Source: Formosa sp. L2A11
GTDB lineage: Bacteria; Bacteroidota; Bacteroidia; Flavobacteriales; Flavobacteriaceae
Reading direction: 5' to 3'
DNA length: 64,000 bases
NCBI RefSeq assembly: GCF_009796865.1
Contig: NZ_CP047028.1
Location: forward strand, 682,001-746,000
Positions within the stretch are counted from its first letter, which is position 1; the number at the start of each line of letters is the position of its first letter. Both the position numbers and the translations under genes were made by a program. A model generated the notes under the pieces. The model did not search any database. It was not told the DNA's origin and saw nothing but the letters and a program-made list of their open reading frames with translations. Positions 36,366 through 46,073 of this stretch are shown piece after piece.

Positions 36366-38051
36366 TTAGAATTCATCAGTCACACATCCTTTAGATGCAG
36401 ACGATACTGTTTTCGCATATTTATATAATACTCCTCGTTCTGCTTTTAATTTTGGAGCAACCCAATTCGCTCTTCTTTTAGCTAATAGCTCTTCAGAGAT
36501 TTCAATATCTATAGTATTGTTTTCTGCATCAATAAAAATAACATCACCATTTTCTACTAAAGCAATGTTTCCTCCATCTTGTGCTTCTGGGGCAACGTGG
36601 CCAACCACGAAACCATGAGATCCTCCTGAGAAACGTCCGTCGGTAATCATAGCGACATCTTTTCCTAAACCAGCTCCCATAATAGAAGATGTAGGTTTTA
36701 ACATTTCTGGCATACCTGGTGCTCCCTTAGGACCTTCGTAACGAATAATGATTACATCACCTTTCTTTACTTTACCATGAGCGATACCTTCATTTACCTC
36801 AGCTTCACTATTAAAAACATTAGCTATACCTTTAAAAGATAAACCTTCTTTACCAGTAATTTTTGCTACAGCACCTTCTGTTGCTAGGTTTCCGAATAAT
36901 ATTCTAATATGACCTGTTTCTTTAATAGGCGCTTCAAGTGGTTTTATAATTTTTTGTCCTTCAACTAAATTAGGGACATCTTTTAAGTTTTCTCCAATAG
37001 TTTTTCCGGTAACCGTTAAACAGTCTCCGTGAAGCATATTGTTTTCTAACATGTATTTTAAAACACCAGGAATACCTCCAATACCATGTAAATCTTCCAT
37101 AGAATATTTACCACTAGGCTTTAAATCTGCCAATAATGGAGTTGTATCACTAATGCGTTTAAAATCTTGTAATGTAAAATCTATTTTTGCAGCTTTAGCA
37201 ATTGCTAAAAAGTGAAGTACTGCATTTGTAGAACCTCCTAAAACAGTCACTAATCTAAACGCGTTTTCTAACGACTTTTTAGATACAATGTCTGATGGTT
37301 TTATATCATTTTCTAATAAATAGCGTAAAGCTTCTCCTGCTTTAACACATTCCTTTTCTTTTAATTTATCTTCTCCAACAGCAGGAGTAGAAGAGTTAAA
37401 AGGCAACGACATCCCTAAAGCTTCTATTGCAGATGCCATAGTGTTTGCAGTATACATACCACCACAAGCTCCAGCTCCTGGACATGCCTTATGTACTACT
37501 TCTTTAAACTCTGAATCTTCGATAGTTCCTGCTACTTTTTTTCCATAAGCTTCAAAAGCAGAAATAATATCAAGCTTTTCTCCTTTATGACAACCAGAAG
37601 CAATTGTACCTCCATAAACCAAAATTGATGGCCTATTTAATCGAAGCATCCCCATTAAGGCACCTGGCATATTTTTATCACAACCTACAACGGTAACAAC
37701 ACCATCGTAACTCATTCCTTCAACAACCGTTTCTACAGAATCTGCAATGATATCTCTAGAGACTAATGAATAACGCATTCCGGGTGTACCATTAGATATA
37801 CCATCACTAACACCAATTGTATTAAAAATTAATCCAACCATATCGGCATTCTGCGTTCCTTTTTTAACATGAGTCGCTAAGTCGTTAAGATGCATATTAC
37901 AAGGATTCCCTTCGTAACCTGTACTAGCAATACCAATAAATGGTTTTTGCAAATCATCATCTGTTAACCCAATAGCATGCAACATTGCTTGAGCAGCAGG
38001 CAAAGAAGCATCTTGAGTGACCGCGTAACTATACTTTTTTAAGTTTTTCAT
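36366..38051 (-). CDS. ilvD: Dihydroxy-acid dehydratase
   Basis: Fe-S dehydratase for valine and isoleucine synthesis, 561 residues. Motifs: [63 protein letters not shown] with the cluster cysteines, and near the C-terminus [23 protein letters not shown]. First gene of the ilv operon, 316 bases after the attenuator. Confidence 0.96.
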   Translation of the reverse strand: MKNLKKYSYAVTQDASLPAAQAMLHAIGLTDDDLQKPFIGIASTGYEGNPCNMHLNDLATHVKKGTQNADMVGLIFNTIGVSDGISNGTPGMRYSLVSRDIIADSVETVVEGMSYDGVVTVVGCDKNMPGALMGMLRLNRPSILVYGGTIASGCHKGEKLDIISAFEAYGKKVAGTIEDSEFKEVVHKACPGAGACGGMYTANTMASAIEALGMSLPFNSSTPAVGEDKLKEKECVKAGEALRYLLENDIKPSDIVSKKSLENAFRLVTVLGGSTNAVLHFLAIAKAAKIDFTLQDFKRISDTTPLLADLKPSGKYSMEDLHGIGGIPGVLKYMLENNMLHGDCLTVTGKTIGENLKDVPNLVEGQKIIKPLEAPIKETGHIRILFGNLATEGAVAKITGKEGLSFKGIANVFNSEAEVNEGIAHGKVKKGDVIIIRYEGPKGAPGMPEMLKPTSSIMGAGLGKDVAMITDGRFSGGSHGFVVGHVAPEAQDGGNIALVENGDVIFIDAENNTIDIEISEELLAKRRANWVAPKLKAERGVLYKYAKTVSSASKGCVTDEF

Positions 38052-38367
38052 ATGTTTTTAAAAGCTTTTGCTCTCTTCTAATTCCTTTGAGAGTACTAAA
38101 TTAATTTTTTGTCATTTTTCAGCGAATTTACATCAACACATATAGACTAAATCCACCACCAAAAATAAACATCTAAACAACTGATTTAAAGTGTTTTAAA
38201 TCCATTTATATATGACGTTCAATTTCTTCTTTTTATTATAAAAAAAACGGCTTTTTTCAGAATTCAGGTTTTATTATAAAATCGATTACAAAAACCCATC
38301 GTTATTTTACGTTTTTAACTCTAAATAATCTTATAAAACAACAGTGTTTTCTATCCCATATTGAAAC
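38052..38367 (-). other. Leader between the ilv attenuator and ilvD
   Basis: 316 bases without a gene. A 5-bp CTCTC/GAGAG hairpin lies close to the ilvD start (around 38071-38093), and TATTTTTG at 38160-38167 matches TAnnTTTG but has no good -33 partner. Nothing else is recognisable. Confidence 0.4.
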
Positions 38368-38398
38368 AAAAAAGCCTTCCATAAAAATGGAAGGCTTT
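38368..38398 (-). terminator. ilv operon attenuator (intrinsic terminator)
   Basis: GCCTTCCAT / ATGGAAGGC, 9-bp perfect stem with a TTTT loop, followed by a run of six T on the minus strand. It lies 32 bases after the leader-peptide stop and more than 300 bases before ilvD, the classical attenuator place. The flanking A/T symmetry would allow termination in both directions. Confidence 0.88.
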
Positions 38399-38422
38399 AA
38401 TTTTATTATTAGAATAAACACA

Positions 38423-38432
38423 CTCCCTTTTT
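38423..38432 (-). promoter_or_regulatory. Candidate antiterminator strand for the ilv attenuator
   Basis: AAAAAGGGAG on the minus strand, overlapping the leader stop codon, can pair with CTTCCATTTTT (38383-38393), the left arm and loop of the terminator, with one A bulge and one G-T pair. A ribosome that reaches the stop codon would cover it; one stalled at Ile/Val codons would leave it free. Confidence 0.55.
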
Positions 38433-38493
38433 ACCCTCGCGAACGAATCACAACGACACTAATAGAAATGATATTTACTAGAATGTTTTTCAT
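38431..38493 (-). CDS. ilv operon leader peptide
   Basis: A 20-residue frame beginning MKNILVNIIS with 10 branched-chain residues: Ile at 4, 8, 9, 11 and 16, Leu at 5, Val at 6 and 13-15. It ends at the antiterminator strand, and a perfect intrinsic terminator follows 32 bases later. This is the standard layout of leader-peptide attenuation of ilv genes, as in IlvL of enterobacteria, although the sequence is unrelated. The ATG lies about 9 bases after the -7-like box, so the 5' untranslated region is very short. Confidence 0.8.
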   Translation of the reverse strand: MKNILVNIISISVVVIRSRG

Positions 38494-38501
38494 ATGTCTT
38501 T

Positions 38502-38528
38502 CAAATATCTTAATTCTTAAATTAAGAA
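38502..38528 (-). promoter_or_regulatory. Probable ilv promoter with a palindrome in the spacer
   Basis: GATATTTG (38502-38509) is one base from TAnnTTTG; no good TTG is found 18-20 bases upstream. In that space lies the perfect palindrome TTCTTAA-A-TTAAGAA (38514-38528). A weak -33 box with a palindrome suggests a regulator, unidentified, in addition to attenuation. Confidence 0.5.
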
Positions 38529-38566
38529 CCTATGAAAATTATAAATATTTACTTTTTAATTATGAT

Positions 38567-40033
38567 TTAAACTCGAGGTAAATCAATTCCTGTTTTAAGA
38601 GGTAAATTAGACGCCCCCATTAAATAGGCATCTACATGATAAGCAGCTTGTCTACCTTCGGAAATTGCCCATACAATTAAAGACTGCCCACGACGCATAT
38701 CTCCCGCAACAAAAACGCCTGGCACGTTAGACATATAATCATTAGTATCTGCCTTAATATTGGTTCTAAAATCCATTTCTAAGCCTAACTGCTCTGGAAG
38801 TGTTTTTTCAGACCCTGTAAAACCTAAAGCCAATAACGCTAAATCGCAATCCCATGTTTTTTCAGTTCCAGGAAGCTCTTTTAATTGCGGGCGCTCACCT
38901 TCTTTAAAAATCCATTCTACTTCGGCTGTAACTAACCCTTTTAAATTTCCGTTTTCGTCTCCTAAAAACTCTTTTGTTGAAATACTAAAGAAACGCTCTA
39001 CACCTTCTTTATGCGAAGAACTTGTACGCAATTTCATAGGCCAATACGGCCAAGGCTGATTTGCAGGTCTTCCTACTGACGGTTTATCTAAAATCTCGAA
39101 ATTGGTAACCGATTTTGCACCATGACGATTAGATGTCCCAATACAATCTGATCCAGTATCTCCACCTCCAATAACAATAACATTTTTATCGGTTGCTAAA
39201 ATCTCTTTTTCAAATGCTTTGGTTCCGCTTACACGCTTATTATTTTGCTTTAAAAAATCCATAGCCTGAACAACTCCGTTTAATTCTGCTCCTGGAATTG
39301 GCATACCACGTCTTACCGTAGCACCACCACACAACACAACTGCATCAAAATCTGCTTTAAGCTTATCTGCATCTACATTTACACCAACATGTGCATTGGT
39401 TTTAAATATAATACCTTCTTCTGATAAAACCTCAACACGACGATCTATGATTTGCTTTTCTAATTTAAAATCTGGAATACCATAACGCATTAACCCACCA
39501 ACTTTATCATCTCTCTCAAAAAGAGTTACTAAATGTCCTGCACGGTTTAATTGTTGTGCCGCTGCCAAACCTGAAGGTCCGCCACCAATAACAGCAACCG
39601 TTTTACCCGTACGTTGTTTTGGAGGATGCGCTACAATCCAACCTTCTTTAAAGGCTGTTTCTACTATGTTTTTTTCAATATTCTCTATAGTCACAGGATC
39701 TTCGTTAATCCCTAACACACATGCTTCTTCGCAAGGCGCAGGACAAAGTCTTCCTGTAAATTCTGGAAAATTATTTGTCGAGTGCAAGATCGCTGCTGCT
39801 TCTTTCCACTTTCCTTTATATACTTTATCGTTAAAATCTGGAATTAAATTACCTAGCGGACAACCACTGTGGCAAAATGGAATTCCGCAATCCATACAAC
39901 GCGCACCTTGATTTTTTAGATGCGATTCAGATAATGGAATTGTAAATTCTTTGTAGTCTTTTATACGCTCTTCTACAGGTTCATAACCTTCAATTTCGCG
40001 TTTATATTCTAAAAATCCTGTTATTTTTCCCAT
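38567..40033 (-). CDS. gltD: Glutamate synthase small subunit
   Basis: FAD/NADPH-dependent subunit that supplies electrons to GltB. 488 residues. N-terminal Fe-S cysteines in ARCMDCGIPFCHSGCPLGNLIPD around residue 40 and GRLCPAPCEEACVLG around 95; FAD motif VAVIGGGPSGLAAAQQL around 147; NADPH motif VIVIGGGDTGSDCIG around 287; C-terminal GVFVAGDMRRGQSLIVWAISEGRQAA. Follows gltB after 5 bases. The ilv promoter begins about 37 bases past its stop and no terminator is seen between. Confidence 0.95.
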   Translation of the reverse strand: MGKITGFLEYKREIEGYEPVEERIKDYKEFTIPLSESHLKNQGARCMDCGIPFCHSGCPLGNLIPDFNDKVYKGKWKEAAAILHSTNNFPEFTGRLCPAPCEEACVLGINEDPVTIENIEKNIVETAFKEGWIVAHPPKQRTGKTVAVIGGGPSGLAAAQQLNRAGHLVTLFERDDKVGGLMRYGIPDFKLEKQIIDRRVEVLSEEGIIFKTNAHVGVNVDADKLKADFDAVVLCGGATVRRGMPIPGAELNGVVQAMDFLKQNNKRVSGTKAFEKEILATDKNVIVIGGGDTGSDCIGTSNRHGAKSVTNFEILDKPSVGRPANQPWPYWPMKLRTSSSHKEGVERFFSISTKEFLGDENGNLKGLVTAEVEWIFKEGERPQLKELPGTEKTWDCDLALLALGFTGSEKTLPEQLGLEMDFRTNIKADTNDYMSNVPGVFVAGDMRRGQSLIVWAISEGRQAAYHVDAYLMGASNLPLKTGIDLPRV

Positions 40034-40038
40034 AATAT

Positions 40039-43000
40039 CTATTGCGTTACAAGGTTTTCTTGTTCTAATTTAATTAAAGCTTGCTTATATTCTTCTGGTA
40101 AAACCTTGACAAACTTAGGTAAGTATGCTTCCCATTGTTCTAAAATACGTTGTGCTAACGGACTTAAAGTTGCATTATAATGATTTTCAATTAACGTTTT
40201 TAAGGTTAAAATATCTTCATCTAAAACTACAGGATCTAAGTTAAGCGCTTCAGAATTACAATGATCCTTAAATGTATTTTTTTCATCTAAAACAAAAGCA
40301 ATACCTCCGCTCATACCAGCTCCAAAATTTCTTCCAACTTCACCAAGTACTACAGCAACACCACCAGTCATATATTCACAACCGTGATCTCCAATACCTT
40401 CTACAACCGCTTGGGCTCCTGAATTTCTTACACAAAAACGCTCTCCTGCTTTACCATTAATATAAACCTCTCCAGAAGTTGCACCATATAAGGTTACGTT
40501 TCCTGTAATAACATTCTCTTCAGGAACAATAGTTGCTTTTTCTGGCACTTTAATTATCACTTTAGCTCCAGACAGTCCTTTTCCTAAATAATCGTTCGTG
40601 TTTCCATTAACAATCATCGTTAAACCTTTGGTAGCAAATGCTCCAAAACTTTGTCCTGCAGATCCTGTAAAGTTTAAGTTTAATGTGTTTTCCGGTAAAC
40701 CATGCGCTCCATATATTTTAGATATTTCGTTACTCACTACTGCACCAACGGCACGATCTACGTTTGTTATTTGAAAATCTAAATATGTTTTCTCCTTACG
40801 GAATAACGCTGGATGCGCTTTATTAATAATTTCGAAGTCTAAATGACTTTCTAAATGATGTTCTTGTTTTTCTGTGTTATATAATTTTACGTAAGGCTCT
40901 GTTTTTACCTTATGTAAGATTGGTGTTAGATCTATCCCTGAAGCTTTATAATGCTCGATAGCTTGATTACGATCTAATTTTTGCGATTGTCCAACCATTT
41001 CATTAATGGTTCTAAATCCTAATTGCGCCATAATTTCACGCAACTCTTGAGCAACAAAGTACATGTAGTTAACAACATGTTCTGGTTTCCCTTTGAATTT
41101 TTTACGTAGTTCTGGATTCTGAGTTGCAATACCTACTGGACATGTATTTAAATGACACACACGCATCATGATACAACCTGAAGCCACTAAAGGCGCCGTT
41201 GCAAAACCAAATTCTTCTGCTCCTAATAAACACGCTACAGCAACATCACGTCCTGTTTTTAACTGTCCGTCACACTCTAAAACAATACGATTTCTTAAAT
41301 CGTTCATTACTAAAGTTTGTTGTGCTTCTGCAATTCCTAATTCCCAAGGTAATCCACAATGTTTTAAAGATGTTAAAGGAGATGCTCCTGTACCACCATC
41401 AAACCCTGAAACTAAAACAACATCTGCTTTTGCTTTTGCAACACCGGCAGCTACTGTTCCCACTCCAACTTCTGATACTAATTTAACGTTTATACGCGCT
41501 TCTCTGTTAGCAGATTTTAAATCGTAAATTAATTGAGATAAATCTTCAATAGAATAAATATCGTGATGTGGTGGTGGTGAAATTAATCCTACATAAGGCG
41601 TAGAATTTCGTGTTTTTGCGATCGAAGGATTCACTTTTGGTCCAGGTAATTGTCCGCCTTCACCAGGCTTCGCACCTTGCGCCATTTTAATCTGAATCTC
41701 TTTTGCACTTGTCAGGTAATTAGAAGTTACTCCAAAACGCCCTGAAGCCACTTGCTTGATTGCACTGTTTTTCCAATCGCCATCAGGATCTTTATAAAAA
41801 CGTTCTTGATCTTCTCCTCCTTCACCAGAATTACTTTTTCCTCCAATACGATTCATCGCAATGGCTAAATTCTCGTGGGCTTCTTTACTAATAGACCCAT
41901 AAGACATTGCTCCCGTTTTAAAACGTTTTACAATTTCTGTCCACGGCTCTACTTCCTCTATAGAAATAGGATCGTAGTTTGTAAATTCAAACAATCCACG
42001 AATTGTCATTAAATCTTTAGATTGATTATTTACAAGTTCTGCATATTCTTTATAAGTAGATTTTTTATTGGTACGAACAGACTCTTGTAATTTCGAAATA
42101 GTTAACGGATTAAATAAATGTTTTTCTCCGTTACGTCTCCATCTGTATTGCCCACCAATTTCTAAATCTAAATTAGCATCAATCTCTCTCACTTTATAAG
42201 CACATTGATGACGAAGAGAAATTTCTTTTTCTATTTCATTTAAACCAATACCTTGAATACGTGTTGCTGTTGTTGGAAAATACTTTTCTACAACTTTGGT
42301 ATTAATACCAATACATTCGAAAAGTTGAGAACCACGATAAGAATTTAAAGTAGAAATCCCAATCTTGTTCATAACCTTTAAAATACCTTTACCTACGGCT
42401 TTATTGTAATTCTGAATAGCATCTTCAAACTCTAATCCTGTTAAATCTTGAGACAATAATTGTTGCTCTACAATTTCATTAACCATATAAGGATTAATAG
42501 CACTCGCTCCATAACCAAATAACAATGCAAAATGATGCACTTCTCTTGGCTCTGCAGATTCTATAATGATACTAATTTTAGAACGCTTACCTCTCTTATA
42601 CAAAGCATGATTTACATAAGAACACGCTAATAATGCAGGAATAGGTGCTTTTGTTTTACTAATATTTCTATCGGATAGAATAATAATATTTGTTCCTGAA
42701 TCGATAGATTTTTCAGCCTTATTAACAATAACTTCTAAACGATCTTCAAGACCATTAACACCTTTAGATACATCGTATAAAATTGAAATTGATGTTACCT
42801 GATAGTCTGGACTTTTATCGTGATGCTTTATTTTATCTAAATCTTGCTTAGAAATTACAGGATTCTGAATTTTTAATTTACGACAGTGATATTCATTAAT
42901 TTCAAAAATATTAGTATCACTTCCTAAAGTTAAACTAATGTCTGTAATTAATTCTTCACGAATACCATCTAACGGCGGATTAGTTACTTGTGCAAATAAC

Positions 43001-44550
43001 TGCTTAAAGTAATTATAAATTAATTGCGGACGCTCAGACAATACAGCAATTGGAGTATCGCTACCCATAGAACCAATTGGTTCTTTTCCTGCTTGAGCCA
43101 TTGGCTTAATAATAGTATTTAAATCTTCTTGAGTATACCCAAAAACACTTTGTCTTATACCTAAATCCTCTTCTTCAAAAACAACAGGATCTGTACTATA
43201 AGGAATATCTTTTAAGTGAATTAAATTTTTATCTAACCACTTTCTATAAGGATGCTTATTTGCAATCGCTTCTTTAATTTCTTCGTCGTTAATAATACGA
43301 CCTTCGTCCATATTAACTAAAAACATTTTTCCTGGCTCTAAACGGCCATGAAATTTAATGTTCTCTGGTTCAACCTCTACAACTCCCGTTTCTGAAGACA
43401 TGATTACAAAATCATCTTTTGTAACCGTATATCTAGACGGACGCAAACCATTTCTATCTAATACCGCTCCAATATAACTTCCATCGGTAAAAGGTATAGA
43501 CGCTGGCCCATCCCAAGGTTCCATTAAACATGAGTTAAATTCGTAAAATGCTTTTTTAGCATCAGACATATTTGTGTTTTTCTCCCACGCTTCAGGAACT
43601 AACATCATCATGACTTCTGGTAAAGAACGCCCTGTCATTAACAACAGCTCGACAACCATATCCATAGAAGCTGAATCTGATTTTCCTTTTAAGATTGTAG
43701 GAATAACACGTTTAATATCTTCACCAAACCAATCACTTTCCATGATTTCTTCACGAGAAAACATTCTAGATACATTTCCTCTTAATGTATTAATCTCACC
43801 ATTGTGACACATATAACGGAAAGGTTGTGCTAAATCCCAAGTTGGAAACGTGTTTGTTGAAAAACGTTGATGCACTAGTGCTAGCTTTGCATCTAATAAC
43901 GGATTTAATAAATCTAAATAATATTCTTTAATATCCTCAGGCATTAACAACCCTTTATAGATTATAGTTTTGGTTGATAAACTAGGGAAGTAAAAGAATG
44001 AAGATTCAGATAATTTTGAATTATATACTGCGTGTTCTGCAATCTTTCGTGCAGAGAATAATTTTAAATTAAACTCGAAATCTGTTTGCTCGGGATTATT
44101 TTTTCCAATAAAAACTTGTCTAATAAAAGGCTCACTAGCTGCTGCTATTTTACCTATTACATTATTATTAACCGGAGCGGTACGCCAGCCAATTAATTTA
44201 AGCCCTTGTTCGGCAATACATTTTTCAAAAGTATTAACACAAAATTCGCGTTGGTTTTGCCTTTTTGGCAAGAACATATTACTTACTGCATACTCACCAC
44301 GAGCAGGCAATTCAAAATCACAATATTTTACAAAAAAATCATGAGGAATATCTATTAAAATCCCTGCTCCATCTCCTGTTTTACCATCTGAACTCACAGC
44401 CCCTCTATGCTCCAATTTCACTAGTATTTCTAGTGCTTTATGGATAATATCGTTAGACCGACTTCCTGTTAAACTACAAATAAATCCAGCCCCACAATTG
44501 TCGTGTTCAAATTCTGGCAAATACAGCCCTTGTTTCTTCAACATAATCAT
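40039..44550 (-). CDS. gltB: Glutamate synthase large subunit
   Basis: Makes two glutamates from glutamine and 2-oxoglutarate. 1503 residues. The N-terminus has a short propeptide before the class II glutamine amidotransferase nucleophile, C19 in HDNCGAGF. Then LEHRGAVSSDGKTGDGAG, the RFSTNTFPTWDLAQPFR glutaminase region, the FMN synthase domain with GEGGEDQERF, GAKPGEGGQLPG and GFDGGTGASPL, 3Fe-4S cysteines in CIMMRVCHLNTCPVGIATQ, and the C-terminal beta-helix (GLSGAKVIIKVP, GATSGEVYINGKAGERFCVRNSGA). Start at 44550; an ATG two codons later is equally possible. Confidence 0.96.
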   Translation of the reverse strand: MIMLKKQGLYLPEFEHDNCGAGFICSLTGSRSNDIIHKALEILVKLEHRGAVSSDGKTGDGAGILIDIPHDFFVKYCDFELPARGEYAVSNMFLPKRQNQREFCVNTFEKCIAEQGLKLIGWRTAPVNNNVIGKIAAASEPFIRQVFIGKNNPEQTDFEFNLKLFSARKIAEHAVYNSKLSESSFFYFPSLSTKTIIYKGLLMPEDIKEYYLDLLNPLLDAKLALVHQRFSTNTFPTWDLAQPFRYMCHNGEINTLRGNVSRMFSREEIMESDWFGEDIKRVIPTILKGKSDSASMDMVVELLLMTGRSLPEVMMMLVPEAWEKNTNMSDAKKAFYEFNSCLMEPWDGPASIPFTDGSYIGAVLDRNGLRPSRYTVTKDDFVIMSSETGVVEVEPENIKFHGRLEPGKMFLVNMDEGRIINDEEIKEAIANKHPYRKWLDKNLIHLKDIPYSTDPVVFEEEDLGIRQSVFGYTQEDLNTIIKPMAQAGKEPIGSMGSDTPIAVLSERPQLIYNYFKQLFAQVTNPPLDGIREELITDISLTLGSDTNIFEINEYHCRKLKIQNPVISKQDLDKIKHHDKSPDYQVTSISILYDVSKGVNGLEDRLEVIVNKAEKSIDSGTNIIILSDRNISKTKAPIPALLACSYVNHALYKRGKRSKISIIIESAEPREVHHFALLFGYGASAINPYMVNEIVEQQLLSQDLTGLEFEDAIQNYNKAVGKGILKVMNKIGISTLNSYRGSQLFECIGINTKVVEKYFPTTATRIQGIGLNEIEKEISLRHQCAYKVREIDANLDLEIGGQYRWRRNGEKHLFNPLTISKLQESVRTNKKSTYKEYAELVNNQSKDLMTIRGLFEFTNYDPISIEEVEPWTEIVKRFKTGAMSYGSISKEAHENLAIAMNRIGGKSNSGEGGEDQERFYKDPDGDWKNSAIKQVASGRFGVTSNYLTSAKEIQIKMAQGAKPGEGGQLPGPKVNPSIAKTRNSTPYVGLISPPPHHDIYSIEDLSQLIYDLKSANREARINVKLVSEVGVGTVAAGVAKAKADVVLVSGFDGGTGASPLTSLKHCGLPWELGIAEAQQTLVMNDLRNRIVLECDGQLKTGRDVAVACLLGAEEFGFATAPLVASGCIMMRVCHLNTCPVGIATQNPELRKKFKGKPEHVVNYMYFVAQELREIMAQLGFRTINEMVGQSQKLDRNQAIEHYKASGIDLTPILHKVKTEPYVKLYNTEKQEHHLESHLDFEIINKAHPALFRKEKTYLDFQITNVDRAVGAVVSNEISKIYGAHGLPENTLNLNFTGSAGQSFGAFATKGLTMIVNGNTNDYLGKGLSGAKVIIKVPEKATIVPEENVITGNVTLYGATSGEVYINGKAGERFCVRNSGAQAVVEGIGDHGCEYMTGGVAVVLGEVGRNFGAGMSGGIAFVLDEKNTFKDHCNSEALNLDPVVLDEDILTLKTLIENHYNATLSPLAQRILEQWEAYLPKFVKVLPEEYKQALIKLEQENLVTQ

Positions 44551-44998
44551 TAGTTGTTTAGTTATTTTTTGCTACTAGCAAGCACTAATATAACAGTATC
44601 CTTTTTACTGTAATAATTGTAATTAAACTTTTATGACATTATAGGTATACTTTAATATTCATTTTCTTATTACAACTATTTAGGCTTGTAAATTACGAAT
44701 TCAGTACCATTTTTAAAACAATAAAATGCAACAAATTTAATAATTAACAAAAGGCTACCTAACAATATGCTGTTTTACATGCATTTAATTCAAAAAAATT
44801 AACAATTACTTTAATTTAATTCAAAATAAAATTCTACAAAAATCTGTTTTTTCAATATTTATTTAAAATACCCTCATTTTTTTAGGGGTAAAACTGATTA
44901 AATCATAAAAATATTCTATAACCCCCTGTTTTTTAATGGGTATAAAAACTTTTTACTTAGATTTGATCAGCTATAAACAAAATAACCCACACAGAAAT
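44551..44998. other. Divergent regulatory gap between gltB and the porin-amt genes
   Basis: 448 bases without a supported gene. It holds two similar dyads near the porin side: TACCCT...AGGGGTA (44869-44890) and ACCCCC...GGGT (44919-44942). On the gltB side TAAATTTG (44732-44739, minus) is a TAnnTTTG match with TTG only 23 bases upstream, a doubtful gltB promoter with a leader of about 180 bases. Confidence 0.5.
44919..44965 (+). promoter_or_regulatory. Promoter and dyad before the porin-amt-PII-amt genes
   Basis: TAGATTTG (44958-44965) matches TAnnTTTG. No TTTG lies at the -33 place; instead there is the dyad ACCCCCTGTTTTTTAATGGGT (just over it, ends at 44941), similar to the dyad 50 bases upstream. 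This fits an activator-dependent promoter for nitrogen genes. The start would be near 44970. Confidence 0.5.
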
Positions 44999-46006
44999 AT
45001 GAAAAAAATCTTTAGCCTTGCTTTAGCATTTGCATCAATTGGCATTTATGCTCAAGACACCACAGAGGAGAAACCAAAACTTAGCATTAGCGGTAGCGTA
45101 GATGCATATTATCAAACTTATTTTACAGCACCTGACGATCAAGAACAATATTTCGGAACTGCATTTGCTAAAAAATCTGGATTCGCCTTAGGAATGGGAA
45201 ACCTTATCGTTTCTTATGAAGGCGCAAAAACAGGAGCAGTACTTGATCTGGTAGTTGGACCAAGAGGAGAAGAAGCAACTTTTAATAGTGACATTGTAAA
45301 CGGTATAGTTAATCAAGCATATGTTTACTGGAATGTATCTGAAAAAACAACATTAACTTTTGGTAGATGGAATACATTTTTAGGTTATGAAGTTATTGCA
45401 CCTGCTGCCAATTTTAATTATAGTACATCGTATTTATTTTCTAGCGGACCATTCTCACATATGGGATTAAAAGCAGACTTTGCTCTTTCTGACGATTTAA
45501 GCTTAATGTTAGCTGTAACAAATCCTTGGGATACAAATGACACATCTTTAAGCGGAGAATATGCTTTCGGAGCTCAGTTAGGATACAAAGGACAATACCT
45601 AAACTTATACTACGACAGCGGAAACAATGATGGATTAGGTTTTGAAATAGACTATACAGGAGGTTTCGATTTAACAGATTCTTTTTACTTAGGCCTAAAC
45701 GCAGCTTACAACGACAATGATGGATCTGGATTTTACGGTGCAGCATTTTACCCTCAATATGCAGCTAGCGAATCTTTTAGCATAGGTCTAAGAGGTGAAT
45801 ATTACGGATTATATTATGATGGAGACGACATAGACGACGAAGACGTATTAGCGTTTACGCTTACAGGAAGTTATACTGTTGAAAGCTTAATTATTAAGCC
45901 TGAATTTAGAATAGACTCTTGGTCTGAAGATAGATACCTAGACAACGATGGTATGGCTACAGATAATTTAGCTGCCTTTACTGTTGCTGCTATCTACGCA
46001 TTCTAA
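44999..46006 (+). CDS. Outer-membrane beta-barrel porin (bbp2-like) with ammonium transporters
   Basis: A 335-residue protein starting at the ATG at 44999 (MKKIFSLALAFASIGIYAQ, a signal peptide ending AQ); the frame is open upstream to 44936, but this would put a non-signal stretch first. The mature part alternates polar and aromatic residues over many strands (for example GFALGMGNLIVSYEG, TTLTFGRWNTFLGYEV, SFSIGLRGEYYGLYYDG) and ends with AAIYAF, a C-terminal Phe typical of outer-membrane barrels. The GRWNTFLGYEVIAP wording suggests the OmpL-like bbp2 family. Position before amt suggests entry of small nitrogen compounds; no substrate is proven. Confidence 0.82.
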   Translation: MKKIFSLALAFASIGIYAQDTTEEKPKLSISGSVDAYYQTYFTAPDDQEQYFGTAFAKKSGFALGMGNLIVSYEGAKTGAVLDLVVGPRGEEATFNSDIVNGIVNQAYVYWNVSEKTTLTFGRWNTFLGYEVIAPAANFNYSTSYLFSSGPFSHMGLKADFALSDDLSLMLAVTNPWDTNDTSLSGEYAFGAQLGYKGQYLNLYYDSGNNDGLGFEIDYTGGFDLTDSFYLGLNAAYNDNDGSGFYGAAFYPQYAASESFSIGLRGEYYGLYYDGDDIDDEDVLAFTLTGSYTVESLIIKPEFRIDSWSEDRYLDNDGMATDNLAAFTVAAIYAF

Positions 46007-46073
46007 GCAAAAAGGACGAATTGACCACGTCTAAATTTCACTAACTCAACTAACCCTAATAATTAATATATAT

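Noticed and set aside
38221..38280. AAAAAAGCCGTTTTTTTT-like stem on the minus strand
   Set aside because: The stem is only A-T pairs around a four-base loop in AT-rich DNA; too weak to call a terminator.
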